From: Aquamicrobium sp.
Lineage (GTDB): Bacteria; Pseudomonadota; Alphaproteobacteria; Rhizobiales; Rhizobiaceae
Assembly (NCBI GenBank): GCA_019739225.1
Contig: JAHHDT010000005.1
Span: 1-64,000 of the forward strand
Direction: 5' to 3'
DNA: 64,000 nt
In this document: piece after piece, positions 25,972 through 35,469 of the stretch
Position numbering within the stretch: position 1 is the first letter of the stretch
Layout: every line of letters starts with the position of its first letter
Notes under the pieces: generated by a model
Databases searched by the model: none
What the model saw: the letters and a program-made list of their open reading frames with translations, nothing else
Told to the model about the DNA's origin: nothing
Translations under genes and position numbers: made by a program

Positions 25972-27193
25972 ATGAACATTTCCGCACAGACCTCTCCGCA
26001 CAAGGACGAAAAGATGGCGTCGTTCTCGTGGTCCGATCCCTTCCTGCTCGACGATCAGCTTACCGAAGACGAGCGCATGATCCGCGACGCCGCGGCCGGG
26101 TTCGCTTCCGACAGGCTGCTGCCGCGTGTCGAAGAAGCCTATCTGGAGGAAAAGACCGATCCGGCCATCTTCTCCGAGATGGGGCAGGCCGGCCTGCTGG
26201 GCGTGACGATCCCCGAGGAATATGGCGGCTCGGGCGCGGGCTACGTGTCCTATGGCCTTGTGGCGCGCGAGGTGGAGCGTATCGATTCGGGCTATCGCTC
26301 GATGATGAGCGTCCAGTCGTCGCTGGTGATGCATCCGATCTACGCCTACGGCTCGGAAGAGCAGCGCAAGAAATATCTGCCCAAGCTCGCCTCGGGCGAG
26401 TGGATCGGCTGTTTCGGCCTGACCGAGCCGGATGCCGGCTCCGATCCCGGCGGCATGAAGACGCGTGCGGTGAAGACCGACGGCGGCTATCGCCTCAAGG
26501 GCTCCAAGATGTGGATCTCCAACGCACCGATCGCCGACGTGTTCGTGGTGTGGGCGAAGTCCGAGGCGCATGACAACGCAGATCCGCGGCTTCGTGCTGG
26601 AAAAGGGCATGAAGGGGCTCTCGGCGCCGAAGATCGGCGGCAAGCTGTCGCTGCGCGCGTCGATCACCGGCGAGATCGTGATGGAGGACGTCGAGGTCGG
26701 CGAGGACGCGCTCCTGCCGAACGTCTCCGGGCTCAAGGGACCGTTCGGCTGCCTCAATCGCGCCCGTTACGGCATTTCCTGGGGCGCCATGGGCGCTGCC
26801 GAGGATTGCTGGTTCCGCGCCCGCCAGTACGGCCTCGATCGCAAGCAGTTCAACAGGCCGCTGGCGCAGACCCAGCTCTTCCAGAAGAAGCTCGCCGACA
26901 TGCAGACGGAAATCGCGCTTGGCCTTCAGGGCTCCCTGCGCGTCGGCCGCCTGATGGACGAGGGCAGGTTCGCACCGGAGATGATCTCCATCGTCAAGCG
27001 CAACAATTGCGGCAAGGCGCTGGACATCGCCAGGCAGGCGCGCGACATGCACGGCGGCAACGGCATCCAGATCGAATATCACGTCATGCGCCACGCGCAG
27101 AACCTGGAGACGGTCAACACCTATGAGGGCACGCATGACGTTCACGCCCTCATCCTGGGCCGTGCACAGACGGGTCTGCAGGCGTTCTTCTAA
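25972..27193 (+). pseudogene. gcdH: Glutaryl-CoA dehydrogenase, one apparent frameshift
   Basis: Frame one: ACAD N-terminal domain, with [19 protein letters not shown] (hallmark of glutaryl-CoA dehydrogenase) and [20 protein letters not shown]. Near 26573-26582 (AACGCAG) one extra base (or two lost) breaks the frame after AKSEAHDN. Frame two continues [13 protein letters not shown], the FAD domain, [14 protein letters not shown] and [17 protein letters not shown] with the catalytic Glu, stop 27193. Restored length 406 aa matches the family. The enzyme oxidises and decarboxylates glutaryl-CoA to crotonyl-CoA with an electron-transferring flavoprotein. The lysR gene upstream and amaB downstream mark a lysine/glutarate degradation unit. 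Confidence 0.87.
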
Positions 27194-27228
27194 GGCAGCC
27201 GCCCAAGGCATGATCGTAATGAAATGAA

Positions 27229-27248
27229 GGTCCGCGCCTGCGCGGACC
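27229..27248 (+). promoter_or_regulatory. Hairpin between gcdH and amaB
   Basis: Perfect GGTCCGCG-CCTG-CGCGGACC stem-loop in the 84-bp gap. No T-tract follows, so it more likely protects or attenuates a bicistronic message than ends it. Confidence 0.45.
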
Positions 27249-27277
27249 CGCAAGCTTGAAAAGGGTCTTTGAACATC

Positions 27278-28786
27278 ATGGATATCGCAAAGGAAACGAC
27301 GGCGCTTCTCGAACGCCTCGGCGTGGACAAGGCTGTGCTGGCGGGCGGATCGATGCCGTCCTACAGCCCGTTGACCGGCGGCAAGGTCGCCGACCTGACG
27401 CCGATCTCGGCGCAGGACGCGGCAAAGGCGATCGAAGCGGCTGACGCAGCATTCCGCCAGTGGCGCAACGTACCGGCCCCGCGCCGTGGCGAACTCGTGC
27501 GCCTGCTGGGCGAGGAATTGCGCGCTTCCAAGGACGACCTCGGCCGTCTCGTTTCCATAGAGGCCGGCAAGATCCCGTCCGAGGGTCTGGGCGAGGTTCA
27601 GGAGATGATCGACATCTGCGACTTCGCGGTTGGCCTGTCGCGCCAGCTCTATGGCCTGACCATCGCCTCCGAGCGCCCCGGCCACCGGATGATGGAGACC
27701 TGGCACCCGCTCGGCGTTGTCGGCGTGATCTCAGCATTCAATTTCCCGGTCGCCGTGTGGTCGTGGAACGCTGCGCTGGCGCTGGTGTGCGGAAATTCGG
27801 TCGTCTGGAAGCCGTCCGAAAAGACGCCGCTGACAGCGCTCGCCTGCCAGGCGATTTTCGCGCGCGCCGCGTCGCGTTTCGGTGATGCGCCCCAGGGTCT
27901 GCTGCAGGTGCTGATCGGCGACCGCGCCATCGGCGAGGTGCTTGTCGACCACCCGAAGGTTCCGCTCGTCTCCGCCACCGGCTCGACCCGAATGGGTGCC
28001 GAGGTTGGCCCGCGGCTGGCGAAGCGGTTCGCGCGCGCCATCCTCGAACTCGGAGGCAACAATGCCGGCATCGTCTGCCCCTCCGCCGATCTCGACATGG
28101 CGCTGCGCGCCATCGCCTTCGGCGCCATGGGCACGGCCGGCCAGCGCTGCACGACGCTGCGGCGGCTGTTCGTACACGAGAGCGTTTATGACGACCTCGT
28201 GCCGCGCCTGAAGAAGGCCTATGAAAGCGTTTCCGTCGGCAACCCGCTGGAGACCGGCGCGCTGGTCGGTCCGCTGATCGACGCAGCCGCCTACAAGGGC
28301 ATGCAGTCGGCGCTCGACAAGGCAAAGGCCGCGGGCGGCGAGATCACCGGTGGCGAACGCGTGGAGACCGCGCAGGACGCCGCCTTCTACGTGCGGCCCG
28401 CGCTGGTCGAGATGCCGAAGCAGGTTTCGCCCGTCACGGAAGAAACCTTCGCGCCGATCCTCTATGTGATGAAATATTCCGACTTCGACGCGGCGATTGC
28501 CGACCACAACGCGGTGGGCGCGGGCCTGTCCTCGTCGATCTTCACACTCGATATGCGCGAGGCCGAGCGCTTCCTGTCGGCCGACGGCTCCGATTGCGGC
28601 ATTGCCAACGTCAATATCGGCACCTCCGGTGCGGAGATCGGCGGCGCGTTCGGCGGCGAGAAGGAAACCGGCGGCGGCCGCGAATCCGGATCGGACGCGT
28701 GGAAGGGCTACATGCGCCGCGCCACCAACACGGTGAATTATTCGACCGTGCTGCCGTTGGCGCAGGGCGTCTCGTTCGACATCTGA
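27278..28786 (+). CDS. amaB: L-2-aminoadipate-6-semialdehyde dehydrogenase (ALDH7 family)
   Basis: 502 aa ALDH. Motifs in order: ISAFNFPVAVWSWNAALALV with catalytic Asn, SATGSTRMGAEVG, LELGGNNAGIVCP with general-base Glu, GTAGQRCTTLRRL with nucleophilic Cys, and TEETFAPILYVMKY. The LGGNNA and GTAGQRCTTLRR forms are those of the ALDH7 (antiquitin/AmaB) group that oxidises aminoadipate semialdehyde or piperideine-6-carboxylate in lysine breakdown. ATG 27278 follows AAAGGG; a TTG nine bases upstream is possible. Its place after gcdH supports the lysine-to-glutaryl-CoA route. Confidence 0.88.
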   Translation: MDIAKETTALLERLGVDKAVLAGGSMPSYSPLTGGKVADLTPISAQDAAKAIEAADAAFRQWRNVPAPRRGELVRLLGEELRASKDDLGRLVSIEAGKIPSEGLGEVQEMIDICDFAVGLSRQLYGLTIASERPGHRMMETWHPLGVVGVISAFNFPVAVWSWNAALALVCGNSVVWKPSEKTPLTALACQAIFARAASRFGDAPQGLLQVLIGDRAIGEVLVDHPKVPLVSATGSTRMGAEVGPRLAKRFARAILELGGNNAGIVCPSADLDMALRAIAFGAMGTAGQRCTTLRRLFVHESVYDDLVPRLKKAYESVSVGNPLETGALVGPLIDAAAYKGMQSALDKAKAAGGEITGGERVETAQDAAFYVRPALVEMPKQVSPVTEETFAPILYVMKYSDFDAAIADHNAVGAGLSSSIFTLDMREAERFLSADGSDCGIANVNIGTSGAEIGGAFGGEKETGGGRESGSDAWKGYMRRATNTVNYSTVLPLAQGVSFDI

Positions 28787-28802
28787 CGCGATCGTCTCAA
28801 CG

Positions 28803-28832
28803 AAAAAGGGCGGCACTTGTGCCGCCCTTTTT
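28803..28832. terminator. Strong bidirectional rho-independent terminator
   Basis: Perfect 14-bp arms AAAAAGGGCGGCAC and GTGCCGCCCTTTTT separated by TT, so both strands end in a T-run after a GC stem. It lies between the convergent amaB (ends 28786) and aglK (ends 28855) and should terminate both. Confidence 0.92.
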
Positions 28833-28854
28833 CTTTTCAATCAGGCCAGGCAGC

Positions 28855-29970
28855 TCAGGCCGCGCTGGCCAGGCGTTCCCGCGCGAACGATCGGCCATCG
28901 CTGTCGAAGATGTGCAGGTCGCCGGCGTCCGCCGTTAGCCGCACGGTCGAGCCGCGCTTGATCTCGGCATTGCCGGGCAGCTTGGCGACCAGCGGCTCGC
29001 CTCCGCGACCCAGGTCGACATAGAGAAGCTGCACCTCGCCGAGCTGCTCGATATAGTCGATGCGCCCTTCGAACAGCACGCTGCCATCCGCGTCCGTTGC
29101 CACGCGCAGGTCTTCCGGCCGCACGCCGAAGCTGGCCTGTGTGCCGGCGGCCGAGTCCGGCGTCTGGGTGGGTACGTGCGCGACCGTCCCGTCGGCGAGC
29201 CGGACGGCGGTGGGCCCGCCCGCCCGCTCGATCGTGGCCGGCACGATGTTCATCGACGGCGAACCGATGAACTGGGCAACGAACAGGTTGCCGGGGTGGC
29301 GATAGAGTTCCATCGGCGAGCCGACCTGCTCGACATAGCCGTCCTTGAGCACGACGATCCGGTCGGCGAGCGTCATCGCCTCGACCTGGTCATGGGTGAC
29401 GTAGATCATCGTCGTATTGGCCATCTGCTCCTTGAGCTTGGCGATCTCGATACGGGTGGCGACGCGCAGTGCGGCGTCGAGGTTCGAAAGCGGCTCATCG
29501 AACAGGAACACCTTCGGGTTGCGGCAGATGGCGCGACCGATGGCAACGCGCTGCCGCTGGCCGCCGGAGAGCGCCTTGGGCAGCCGGTCGAGATATTTGG
29601 TGAGCTGCAGGATTTCGGCCGCCTGCTTCACGCGCTCGTCGATCTCCGTCTTGCTGGCCTTGGCGATCTTCATGCCGAAGGCCATGTTGTCGTAGACGGT
29701 CATATGCGGATAGAGCGCATAGGACTGGAACACCATGGCGATGCCGCGCTTCGACGGCGGCACGTCGTTGACGACGTCTCCGTCGATCTGCAGCTCGCCC
29801 CCGGTTATGTCCTCGAGTCCGGCAATCGTGCGCAGAAGTGTCGATTTCCCGCAGCCGGACGGGCCGACGAAGACGATGAACTCGCCCGATTTGATGTCGA
29901 GATCGATGCCGTGCAGGATTTCGAGGTTGCCGTAGGCTTTCTTCACGTCCCTGAGCAGCAGATTGGCCAT
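28855..29970 (-). CDS. aglK: Alpha-glucoside ABC transporter ATPase AglK
   Basis: 371 aa, MalK/UgpC type. Walker A GPSGCGKST, Q-loop VFQSYALYPHMTV, signature LSGGQRQRVAIGRAI, Walker B VFLFDEPLSNLDA, H-loop VTHDQVEAMTLADR, then a C-terminal OB-type (TOBE) regulatory domain (ASFGVRPEDLRV). ATG 29970 has GGAGGAAAA upstream. It is the last gene of aglEFGAK, whose order equals that known in Sinorhizobium meliloti. It energises uptake of sucrose, maltose, trehalose-like alpha-glucosides. Confidence 0.94.
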   Translation of the reverse strand: MANLLLRDVKKAYGNLEILHGIDLDIKSGEFIVFVGPSGCGKSTLLRTIAGLEDITGGELQIDGDVVNDVPPSKRGIAMVFQSYALYPHMTVYDNMAFGMKIAKASKTEIDERVKQAAEILQLTKYLDRLPKALSGGQRQRVAIGRAICRNPKVFLFDEPLSNLDAALRVATRIEIAKLKEQMANTTMIYVTHDQVEAMTLADRIVVLKDGYVEQVGSPMELYRHPGNLFVAQFIGSPSMNIVPATIERAGGPTAVRLADGTVAHVPTQTPDSAAGTQASFGVRPEDLRVATDADGSVLFEGRIDYIEQLGEVQLLYVDLGRGGEPLVAKLPGNAEIKRGSTVRLTADAGDLHIFDSDGRSFARERLASAA

Positions 29971-29995
29971 GTTTTCCTCCTCCCGATTCCGTTCG

Positions 29996-31675
29996 TCAGG
30001 CGATCCGTCCGAACCAGGCGCCATAGGCGCCGAGCCTGATCGTTCCACCCGCGCTTGTGCCCGAAAAGCCATGCCCCGGTATCGAGACCGGCGAAACACC
30101 GTCGCCCAGCTCCAGCGCGGCGTCGTTGCCGCCGAGGTTGAAGGCGCACAGGATCTGTTCGTTGCCGTGACGGCGGGTGAAGACCACCACGTCGCCCCGC
30201 GCATCGTTGAAGGTGATCGAGCCCTTGATCAGCGCCGGGTGGGCGGCGCGGAAGGCGAGCATGCGGCGATAATGTTCGAGCAGCGAGTTATCGTCGTCGG
30301 CCTGCGTGTTGACCGCCATGGTCAGATGCTCGGCCGGCACCGGAAGCCAGGGCCGGGCCGGCGAGAATCCGGCATTGGGCTGGTGCGAATCCCACACCAT
30401 CGGCGTACGGCAGCCGTCCCGCCCCTTGAATTCCGGCCAGAAGCGGATGCCGTAGGGGTCCCGAAGATCCTCGAAGGCCAGGTCCGCTTCCGGCAGGCCG
30501 AGTTCCTCACCCTGATAGATGCAGACCGAACCGCGCAGGCTCATCAACAGTGCCGAGATCACCTTCAGATAGGCGGTGCGATCCCATTCGCTGGCCGCCC
30601 AGCGCGATGCGTGGCGCATCACGTCGTGATTGGAAAAGGCCCAGCACGACCAGCCGTCGCTGGCGACGCGGTCGAACTCTTCGAGAACGGTCCGCACACG
30701 CTCCGCGCTGATCTTGTCGGGCGACAGGAAGTCGAATGAGTAACACATATGCACGCGGTCGCGGCCGGCCGTGTAGTCCGCCACGATCTGCAGGCCGCGC
30801 TGCGCGTCCCCTACCTCGCCGACTGCCGCCGCCGCCGGATACTCGTCAAGCAGCGCGCGGAATCGGGTAAGAAACGCCACGTTCTCCGGCCTGCTCTTGT
30901 CGTAGATATGGTCCTGCCAGTTGTAGGGATTGACGGCTGGCGCCGTTGAATAGTCCCGCGATTCCGGTGCCAGTGCCGGATTGCCCTCAAGCCCCTGGCT
31001 GTGGAAGTAGAAGTTGATCGTATCGAGTCGGAAGCCGTCGACGCCGCGCTCCAGCCAGAAGCGGGTGACGTCGAGCAGTGCGTCCTGAACCTCGCTATTG
31101 TGGAAGTTGAGATCCGGCTGCTCGGCCAGGAAGTTGTGCATGTAATATTGCTGACGCCGCGCATCCCACGCCCAGGCGGACCCGCCGAAGATCGACAGCC
31201 AGTTGTTGGGCGGCGTGCCGTCGGGCTTTGCGTCCGCCCATACGTACCAGTCGGACTTCGGGTTGTCGCGCGAGCCTCGGCTTTCACGGAACCAGGGATG
31301 CGCATCCGACGTGTGGGACAGGACGAGGTCGATCATCACCTTGAGCCCGAGCCGGTGCGCCTCGGCGACCACCGCGTCGAAATCGTCCAGCGTGCCGAAC
31401 ATCGGCTCGACGTCGCGATAATCGGAGACGTCGTAGCCGAAATCCGCCATCGGCGAGCGGAAGAAAGGCGAAATCCAGATCGCGTCCGCGCCGAGGCTGG
31501 CGATATGCGGCAGCCGGGTCAGGATGCCGCGCAGGTCGCCGATGCCGTCGCCGTCGGAATCCTGGAAAGAGCGCGGGTAGATCTGGTAGATGACCGCCCC
31601 CCGCCACCAGTCGCGATCCGGTTCCACCGCCGGTTCCGCGCCTTCCCTGTTCTGGATATGCATTGCAGCCTGCAT
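29996..31675 (-). CDS. aglA: Cytoplasmic alpha-glucosidase AglA (GH13)
   Basis: 559 aa GH13 (alpha/beta)8 enzyme. Conserved regions: LKVMIDLVLSHTSDAHPWF (region I), GVDGFRLDTINFYFH with the nucleophile Asp (region II), AVGEVGD with the acid/base Glu (region III) and CWAFSNHDVMRHASRW (region IV). The start has AVIYQIYPRSFQDSDGDGIGD, with the calcium-site-like DSDGDG. No signal peptide, so it hydrolyses imported alpha-glucosides inside the cell. It sits between aglG and aglK in the operon. Confidence 0.94.
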   Translation of the reverse strand: MQAAMHIQNREGAEPAVEPDRDWWRGAVIYQIYPRSFQDSDGDGIGDLRGILTRLPHIASLGADAIWISPFFRSPMADFGYDVSDYRDVEPMFGTLDDFDAVVAEAHRLGLKVMIDLVLSHTSDAHPWFRESRGSRDNPKSDWYVWADAKPDGTPPNNWLSIFGGSAWAWDARRQQYYMHNFLAEQPDLNFHNSEVQDALLDVTRFWLERGVDGFRLDTINFYFHSQGLEGNPALAPESRDYSTAPAVNPYNWQDHIYDKSRPENVAFLTRFRALLDEYPAAAAVGEVGDAQRGLQIVADYTAGRDRVHMCYSFDFLSPDKISAERVRTVLEEFDRVASDGWSCWAFSNHDVMRHASRWAASEWDRTAYLKVISALLMSLRGSVCIYQGEELGLPEADLAFEDLRDPYGIRFWPEFKGRDGCRTPMVWDSHQPNAGFSPARPWLPVPAEHLTMAVNTQADDDNSLLEHYRRMLAFRAAHPALIKGSITFNDARGDVVVFTRRHGNEQILCAFNLGGNDAALELGDGVSPVSIPGHGFSGTSAGGTIRLGAYGAWFGRIA

Positions 31676-31678
31676 CGA

Positions 31679-32830
31679 TCAACCACCCTTGACGGAGCCC
31701 GCGAGCAGCCCGCGGACGAAATAGCGTTGCAACGAGAAAAACACGATAAGCGGCACGATTATGGTGACGAAGGCCGACGTCGTGAGAATTTCCCAATCGC
31801 CGCCACGTGAACCGAGCAGCGCATTGAGCTTGCCGGTCAGCACGAGCTGGTTCGAGCCTGAGCCCAGGAACACCATGGCCACCAGCAGGTCGTTCCACAC
31901 CCACAGGAACTGGAAGATGGCAAAGGAGGCGAGCACCGGGAAGGAGAGCGGCAGCACGATCTTGACGAAGATTTCGAAGTCGCTTGCCCCATCTATGCGT
32001 GCCGATTCCATGATCTCGCGCGGCAGGCCGGCGATGTAGCTGCGCAGCAGGTATATCGCGAAGGGCAGGCCGAAACCCGTGTGCGCAAGCCAGATGCCGA
32101 GATAGGTCTTGGCCGGCACGCCGAAGAAGGCGCCAACACCATTATAGAGCTTGAGCAGCGGTATCAGCGACATCTGCAGGGGTACCACCAGCAGGCCGAT
32201 GACCACGGCGATCAGGATCGCGCGGCCGGGAAAACGCATCCAGGCGAGCGCGTAGGCTGCGAACGCCGCAATCAGGATCGGGATGATGGTGGCCGGAATC
32301 GTCACGGTCAGCGAGTTGATGAACGATCGGCCGATGCCTTCCGAAAACAGCACCGTCTCGTAGTTCTCGGTGGTGAAGCGCGGCGGTGTCGACGCCTCGA
32401 AGAAGACACGCTCGCCGCGACGACCCTCAAAGGCAACAGGAGAGGAATGGACGTAGCTGCCGTCCTCGTTCACCTGCAGCGTGACGCCGTCTTCCAGCTC
32501 GGCCACTGTGCCGGCCTCATGCGCAGTTGGCTCCTGGATGCGCGTACCGAAGGCGGTGATGGTCAGTGCGGTGCCGTCCTCCAGCAGGTTGCCGGAGATC
32601 ACGAAACGCCCGCCCTGCTCGACCTGGGCGTCGGCTGCGTCGGTGCGGCCTTGCCCGGTCTGCGACGAGGTGGTCAGCGCGGTCCACCAGCCGGAAACGG
32701 CGATCTGGTCCTTGTCGCGCAGCGATGACACCAGAATGCCGAGCGTCGGGACGGTCCAGACGATGACGATCAGCAGCACGGCGATATGAACGCCCCAGCG
32801 CTGAGCGAAGCTCCTTCCGGTCGCGGCCAT
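31679..32830 (-). CDS. aglG: Alpha-glucoside ABC transporter permease AglG
   Basis: 383 aa, longer than the roughly 280 aa of most MalG-type permeases because a soluble stretch of about 120 residues (roughly 45-165) sits between helix 1 and the rest, with beta-like content (GGRFVISGNLLEDGTALTIT, VTLQVNEDGSYVHSS). The remaining part has the permease core and EAA loop (EIMESARIDGASDFEIFVKI). The loop is on the periplasmic side by topology, recalling MalF's P2 loop that contacts its binding protein. Start 32830 and the aglF stop are adjacent (one base between them). Confidence 0.92.
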   Translation of the reverse strand: MAATGRSFAQRWGVHIAVLLIVIVWTVPTLGILVSSLRDKDQIAVSGWWTALTTSSQTGQGRTDAADAQVEQGGRFVISGNLLEDGTALTITAFGTRIQEPTAHEAGTVAELEDGVTLQVNEDGSYVHSSPVAFEGRRGERVFFEASTPPRFTTENYETVLFSEGIGRSFINSLTVTIPATIIPILIAAFAAYALAWMRFPGRAILIAVVIGLLVVPLQMSLIPLLKLYNGVGAFFGVPAKTYLGIWLAHTGFGLPFAIYLLRSYIAGLPREIMESARIDGASDFEIFVKIVLPLSFPVLASFAIFQFLWVWNDLLVAMVFLGSGSNQLVLTGKLNALLGSRGGDWEILTTSAFVTIIVPLIVFFSLQRYFVRGLLAGSVKGG

Positions 32831-32831
32831 C

Positions 32832-33845
32832 TCAGTGTCCTCCCGTCTCGCGCGTGGCGTTGCGGATGTTCCAGATCATGATCGGTATGACGGCGAGCAT
32901 AATGATGATCGCGATGGTCGCGCCGCGGCCGAAATCGCCACCGCCGCGGAACATCCAGTCGAACATCAGATTGGCGAGAACCTGGGTGTTCCACTGCCCG
33001 TTTGTCATGGTCAGCACGATGTCGAAGACCTTGAGGACCAGGATGGTGATGGTTGTCCACACCACCGCGATCGTGCCCCAGATCTGCGGCACCATGATCT
33101 TCCAGAAGATCTGGAAGCCGTTGGCACCGTCGATGGTGGCAGCCTCGATCGTTTCGTCCGGTATGCCGCGAAGGGCGGCCGACAGGATCACCATGGCAAA
33201 GCCCGTCTGGATCCAGATGAGGATCACCATCAGGAAGAAATTGTTCCAGAACGGCAGCGAGATCCAGACCTGCGGCTCGCCGCCGAACCATTGCACGATG
33301 GCGTTGAGCACGCCGATCTGCGTCTGGCCGTCGCCGCGGTACTCATAGATGAACTTCCAGATCACGCTGGCGCCCACGAACGAGATGGCCAGCGGCATGA
33401 AGACGAACATCTTGGCGATGTTGCCCCACCAGATGCGGTCGGTAAGCACGGCGACGATCAGACCGAAGAACGTGCATGCGGCCGGCACCACGGCAAGCCA
33501 CAGGAAATTGTTGAAGATCGCCTGGCGGAATTCCCTGTCGCCCAGCGCCCATTCGTAATTGGCGGTGCCGACAAAATTCTGACCGCCGCGGTCGAGGAAC
33601 GAGAGGCGCGCCGTCTCGATCACGGGGTAGATGAGATAAATCGTGAGGATCAGGAGGGCGGGCCCGAGGAACAGCCACGGCCGGATCAACCCTTGGCGTC
33701 GCAGATTGTCGATGGCCGACTGGCTCGAAACGCCGTGCGCCGGAAAGATCATGTCCAGCAGCCGGTTGGCGCCCCAGAAATAGACGACGCAACCCGAAAC
33801 GCCCAGAACGACAGTCAGAATCGCAGAGATGATCTGCCCCGTCAT
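32832..33845 (-). CDS. aglF: Alpha-glucoside ABC transporter permease AglF
   Basis: 337 aa MalF-type permease with about seven helices, including VVLGVSGCVVYFWGANRLLD near the N-terminus and the EAA loop DETIEAATIDGANGFQIFWKI for ATPase contact. GGGAGGATA precedes ATG 33845. It follows aglE after about 145 bp and is joined to aglG. Confidence 0.93.
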   Translation of the reverse strand: MTGQIISAILTVVLGVSGCVVYFWGANRLLDMIFPAHGVSSQSAIDNLRRQGLIRPWLFLGPALLILTIYLIYPVIETARLSFLDRGGQNFVGTANYEWALGDREFRQAIFNNFLWLAVVPAACTFFGLIVAVLTDRIWWGNIAKMFVFMPLAISFVGASVIWKFIYEYRGDGQTQIGVLNAIVQWFGGEPQVWISLPFWNNFFLMVILIWIQTGFAMVILSAALRGIPDETIEAATIDGANGFQIFWKIMVPQIWGTIAVVWTTITILVLKVFDIVLTMTNGQWNTQVLANLMFDWMFRGGGDFGRGATIAIIIMLAVIPIMIWNIRNATRETGGH

Positions 33846-33990
33846 CGTATCCTCCCACTGCTGGCCAGGGCTTGCGCGGGAAGCGTCCCACGCCGGCCCC
33901 GGTGCGATAGATTTGTCCGAAGGTGTCGACTTGTCTGCCGGTCCGGGCCGCGCGCGACCCGGACCGTTAGTTTCGGGGAGGAGCCCCGCC

Positions 33991-35346
33991 CTATTTGATC
34001 GCGTCCCAGCTCGTCTGGATTTCGGTGGCGACCTGCTCGGCCGGCTTGCCGCCGACGAGCTCGACCATGCCGGTCCAGAACGATCCTGCGCCGATGCGTC
34101 CGGGCATCAGGTCCGAACCATCGAAGCGGAAGGTCGTGGCGTCTGCCAGGATTTGCCCCTGACGCTTCAACTCTTCATTCGCATAGGCGTCCACATTGAC
34201 GCCCTTGTGCGGGGTCACGAAGCCGGACTGGGCCATCCACAGTTCGTGCGTGAGCGGCATCTTCAGGAACTCGATGAAGGCCCGCGAGGCATCCGAATCC
34301 TTGGTGATCATCGCCAGCGTGCCGGCGCCGAGAACCGGCTTGCCGAGATCCTTCTCCGCATAGGGCGGCATGTAGAAGAAGTCCGCGTCGATGCCCATTT
34401 CGGTGCCTTCGGGGAAGAAGGACGGGATGAACGACGCCTGATGGTGCATGTAGCACTTCGGCGGAATGTCGAAGAGCCCCTTCGGGCTGTCGCGGAAGTC
34501 GGTTGCCGCGACCGCGGCAGCGCCCCCGTTGACGTAATCGTTGTTGGTGGCGATGGACGCGAAGATTTCCAGCGCTTCCACGACCTGTGGGTCGTTGAAG
34601 GGAATTTCGTTCTTCACCCACTGGTCGTAGACGGACGGTTCGTGGATGCGCAGCATGATGTCCTCGACCCAGTCGGTCGCTGGCCATCCGGTCGCGCCGC
34701 CCGAACCCAGGCCGATGCACCACGGCACACCGCCATCCTCGACGATCTGGTCCTGCAGCGCCAGCAGCTCTTCCATGGTCTCCGGCACTTCGTAGCCGGC
34801 GTCCTCGAAATTGTCCGGCGAATACCAGACGAGCGATTTCACGTCGGCCTTGTAGGGGAAGGCGAAGAACTGTTCATCGCCCTTATCGTCGGCATAGGTG
34901 CCGAGATCGACCCAGGATTCGCCGGCCCCGTAGTTCTGTGCGACCCAGGCGGCAGTGTCTTCGCCGAGGGGCGTGAGCAGGCCCTTCGATGCAAGGTCCT
35001 GGATAAGGCCCGGCTGCGGCAGGATCGCGATATTGGGCGGGCTGCCCGCCTGCGTGTCGATGACGATCTGCTGCTCGTAGTTCTCTGACGACGAATAGTT
35101 GATGGTGGCACCCGTCGCCTCTCGGAAATATTCGAGGATCGACTGGATCAGGTCCTCGTCGGCGCCGCGCCAGGGGCCGAAAACGGTCAGCGTCTGGCCA
35201 GACAGGTCGGTCTGCTGCAAGGTTTCGTAGTCCGACCAGGTGAAACGGCTGTCCTCGCCCGGCGCGAATTTGAGCTCGGCCGCGGCCGGGGCCGCATATA
35301 TGGCTATGGTGGCAAGCGCTGCGCCTGCCAGCAGGGATTTCCTCAT
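33991..35346 (-). CDS. aglE: Alpha-glucoside-binding periplasmic protein AglE
   Basis: 451 aa. Signal peptide MRKSLLAGAALATIAIYAAP, cleaved near AAAE. Family 1 solute-binding fold: LSGQTLTVFGPWRGADEDLI, IDTQAGSPPNIAILPQPGLI, WYSPDNFEDAGYEVPETMEE and GAGTLAMITKDSDASRAFIE. ATG 35346 is preceded by GGGAGGAAATC; an in-frame start 42 bp upstream lacks such a site. First gene of aglEFGAK, divergent from aglR, with operator-like palindromes in the shared region. Confidence 0.94.
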   Translation of the reverse strand: MRKSLLAGAALATIAIYAAPAAAELKFAPGEDSRFTWSDYETLQQTDLSGQTLTVFGPWRGADEDLIQSILEYFREATGATINYSSSENYEQQIVIDTQAGSPPNIAILPQPGLIQDLASKGLLTPLGEDTAAWVAQNYGAGESWVDLGTYADDKGDEQFFAFPYKADVKSLVWYSPDNFEDAGYEVPETMEELLALQDQIVEDGGVPWCIGLGSGGATGWPATDWVEDIMLRIHEPSVYDQWVKNEIPFNDPQVVEALEIFASIATNNDYVNGGAAAVAATDFRDSPKGLFDIPPKCYMHHQASFIPSFFPEGTEMGIDADFFYMPPYAEKDLGKPVLGAGTLAMITKDSDASRAFIEFLKMPLTHELWMAQSGFVTPHKGVNVDAYANEELKRQGQILADATTFRFDGSDLMPGRIGAGSFWTGMVELVGGKPAEQVATEIQTSWDAIK

Positions 35347-35444
35347 GATTTCCTCCCGTTCGAAATCGACATCATTCGATGCACGCAACCTCCATTGCGC
35401 ACACGGCCGGCGCGTTGTTTCGCCGGTTGCTCCGACACGAAATC

Positions 35445-35456
35445 CAAAGCGCTTTG
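35445..35456. promoter_or_regulatory. AglR/LacI-type operator 1
   Basis: Perfect 12-bp palindrome CAAAGCGCTTTG with the central CG typical of LacI/GalR operators, 99 bp upstream of aglE. A near-identical site lies at 35657. Both are in the 366-bp aglE-aglR region. Confidence 0.68.
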
Positions 35457-35469
35457 ACTACTCGCATCT

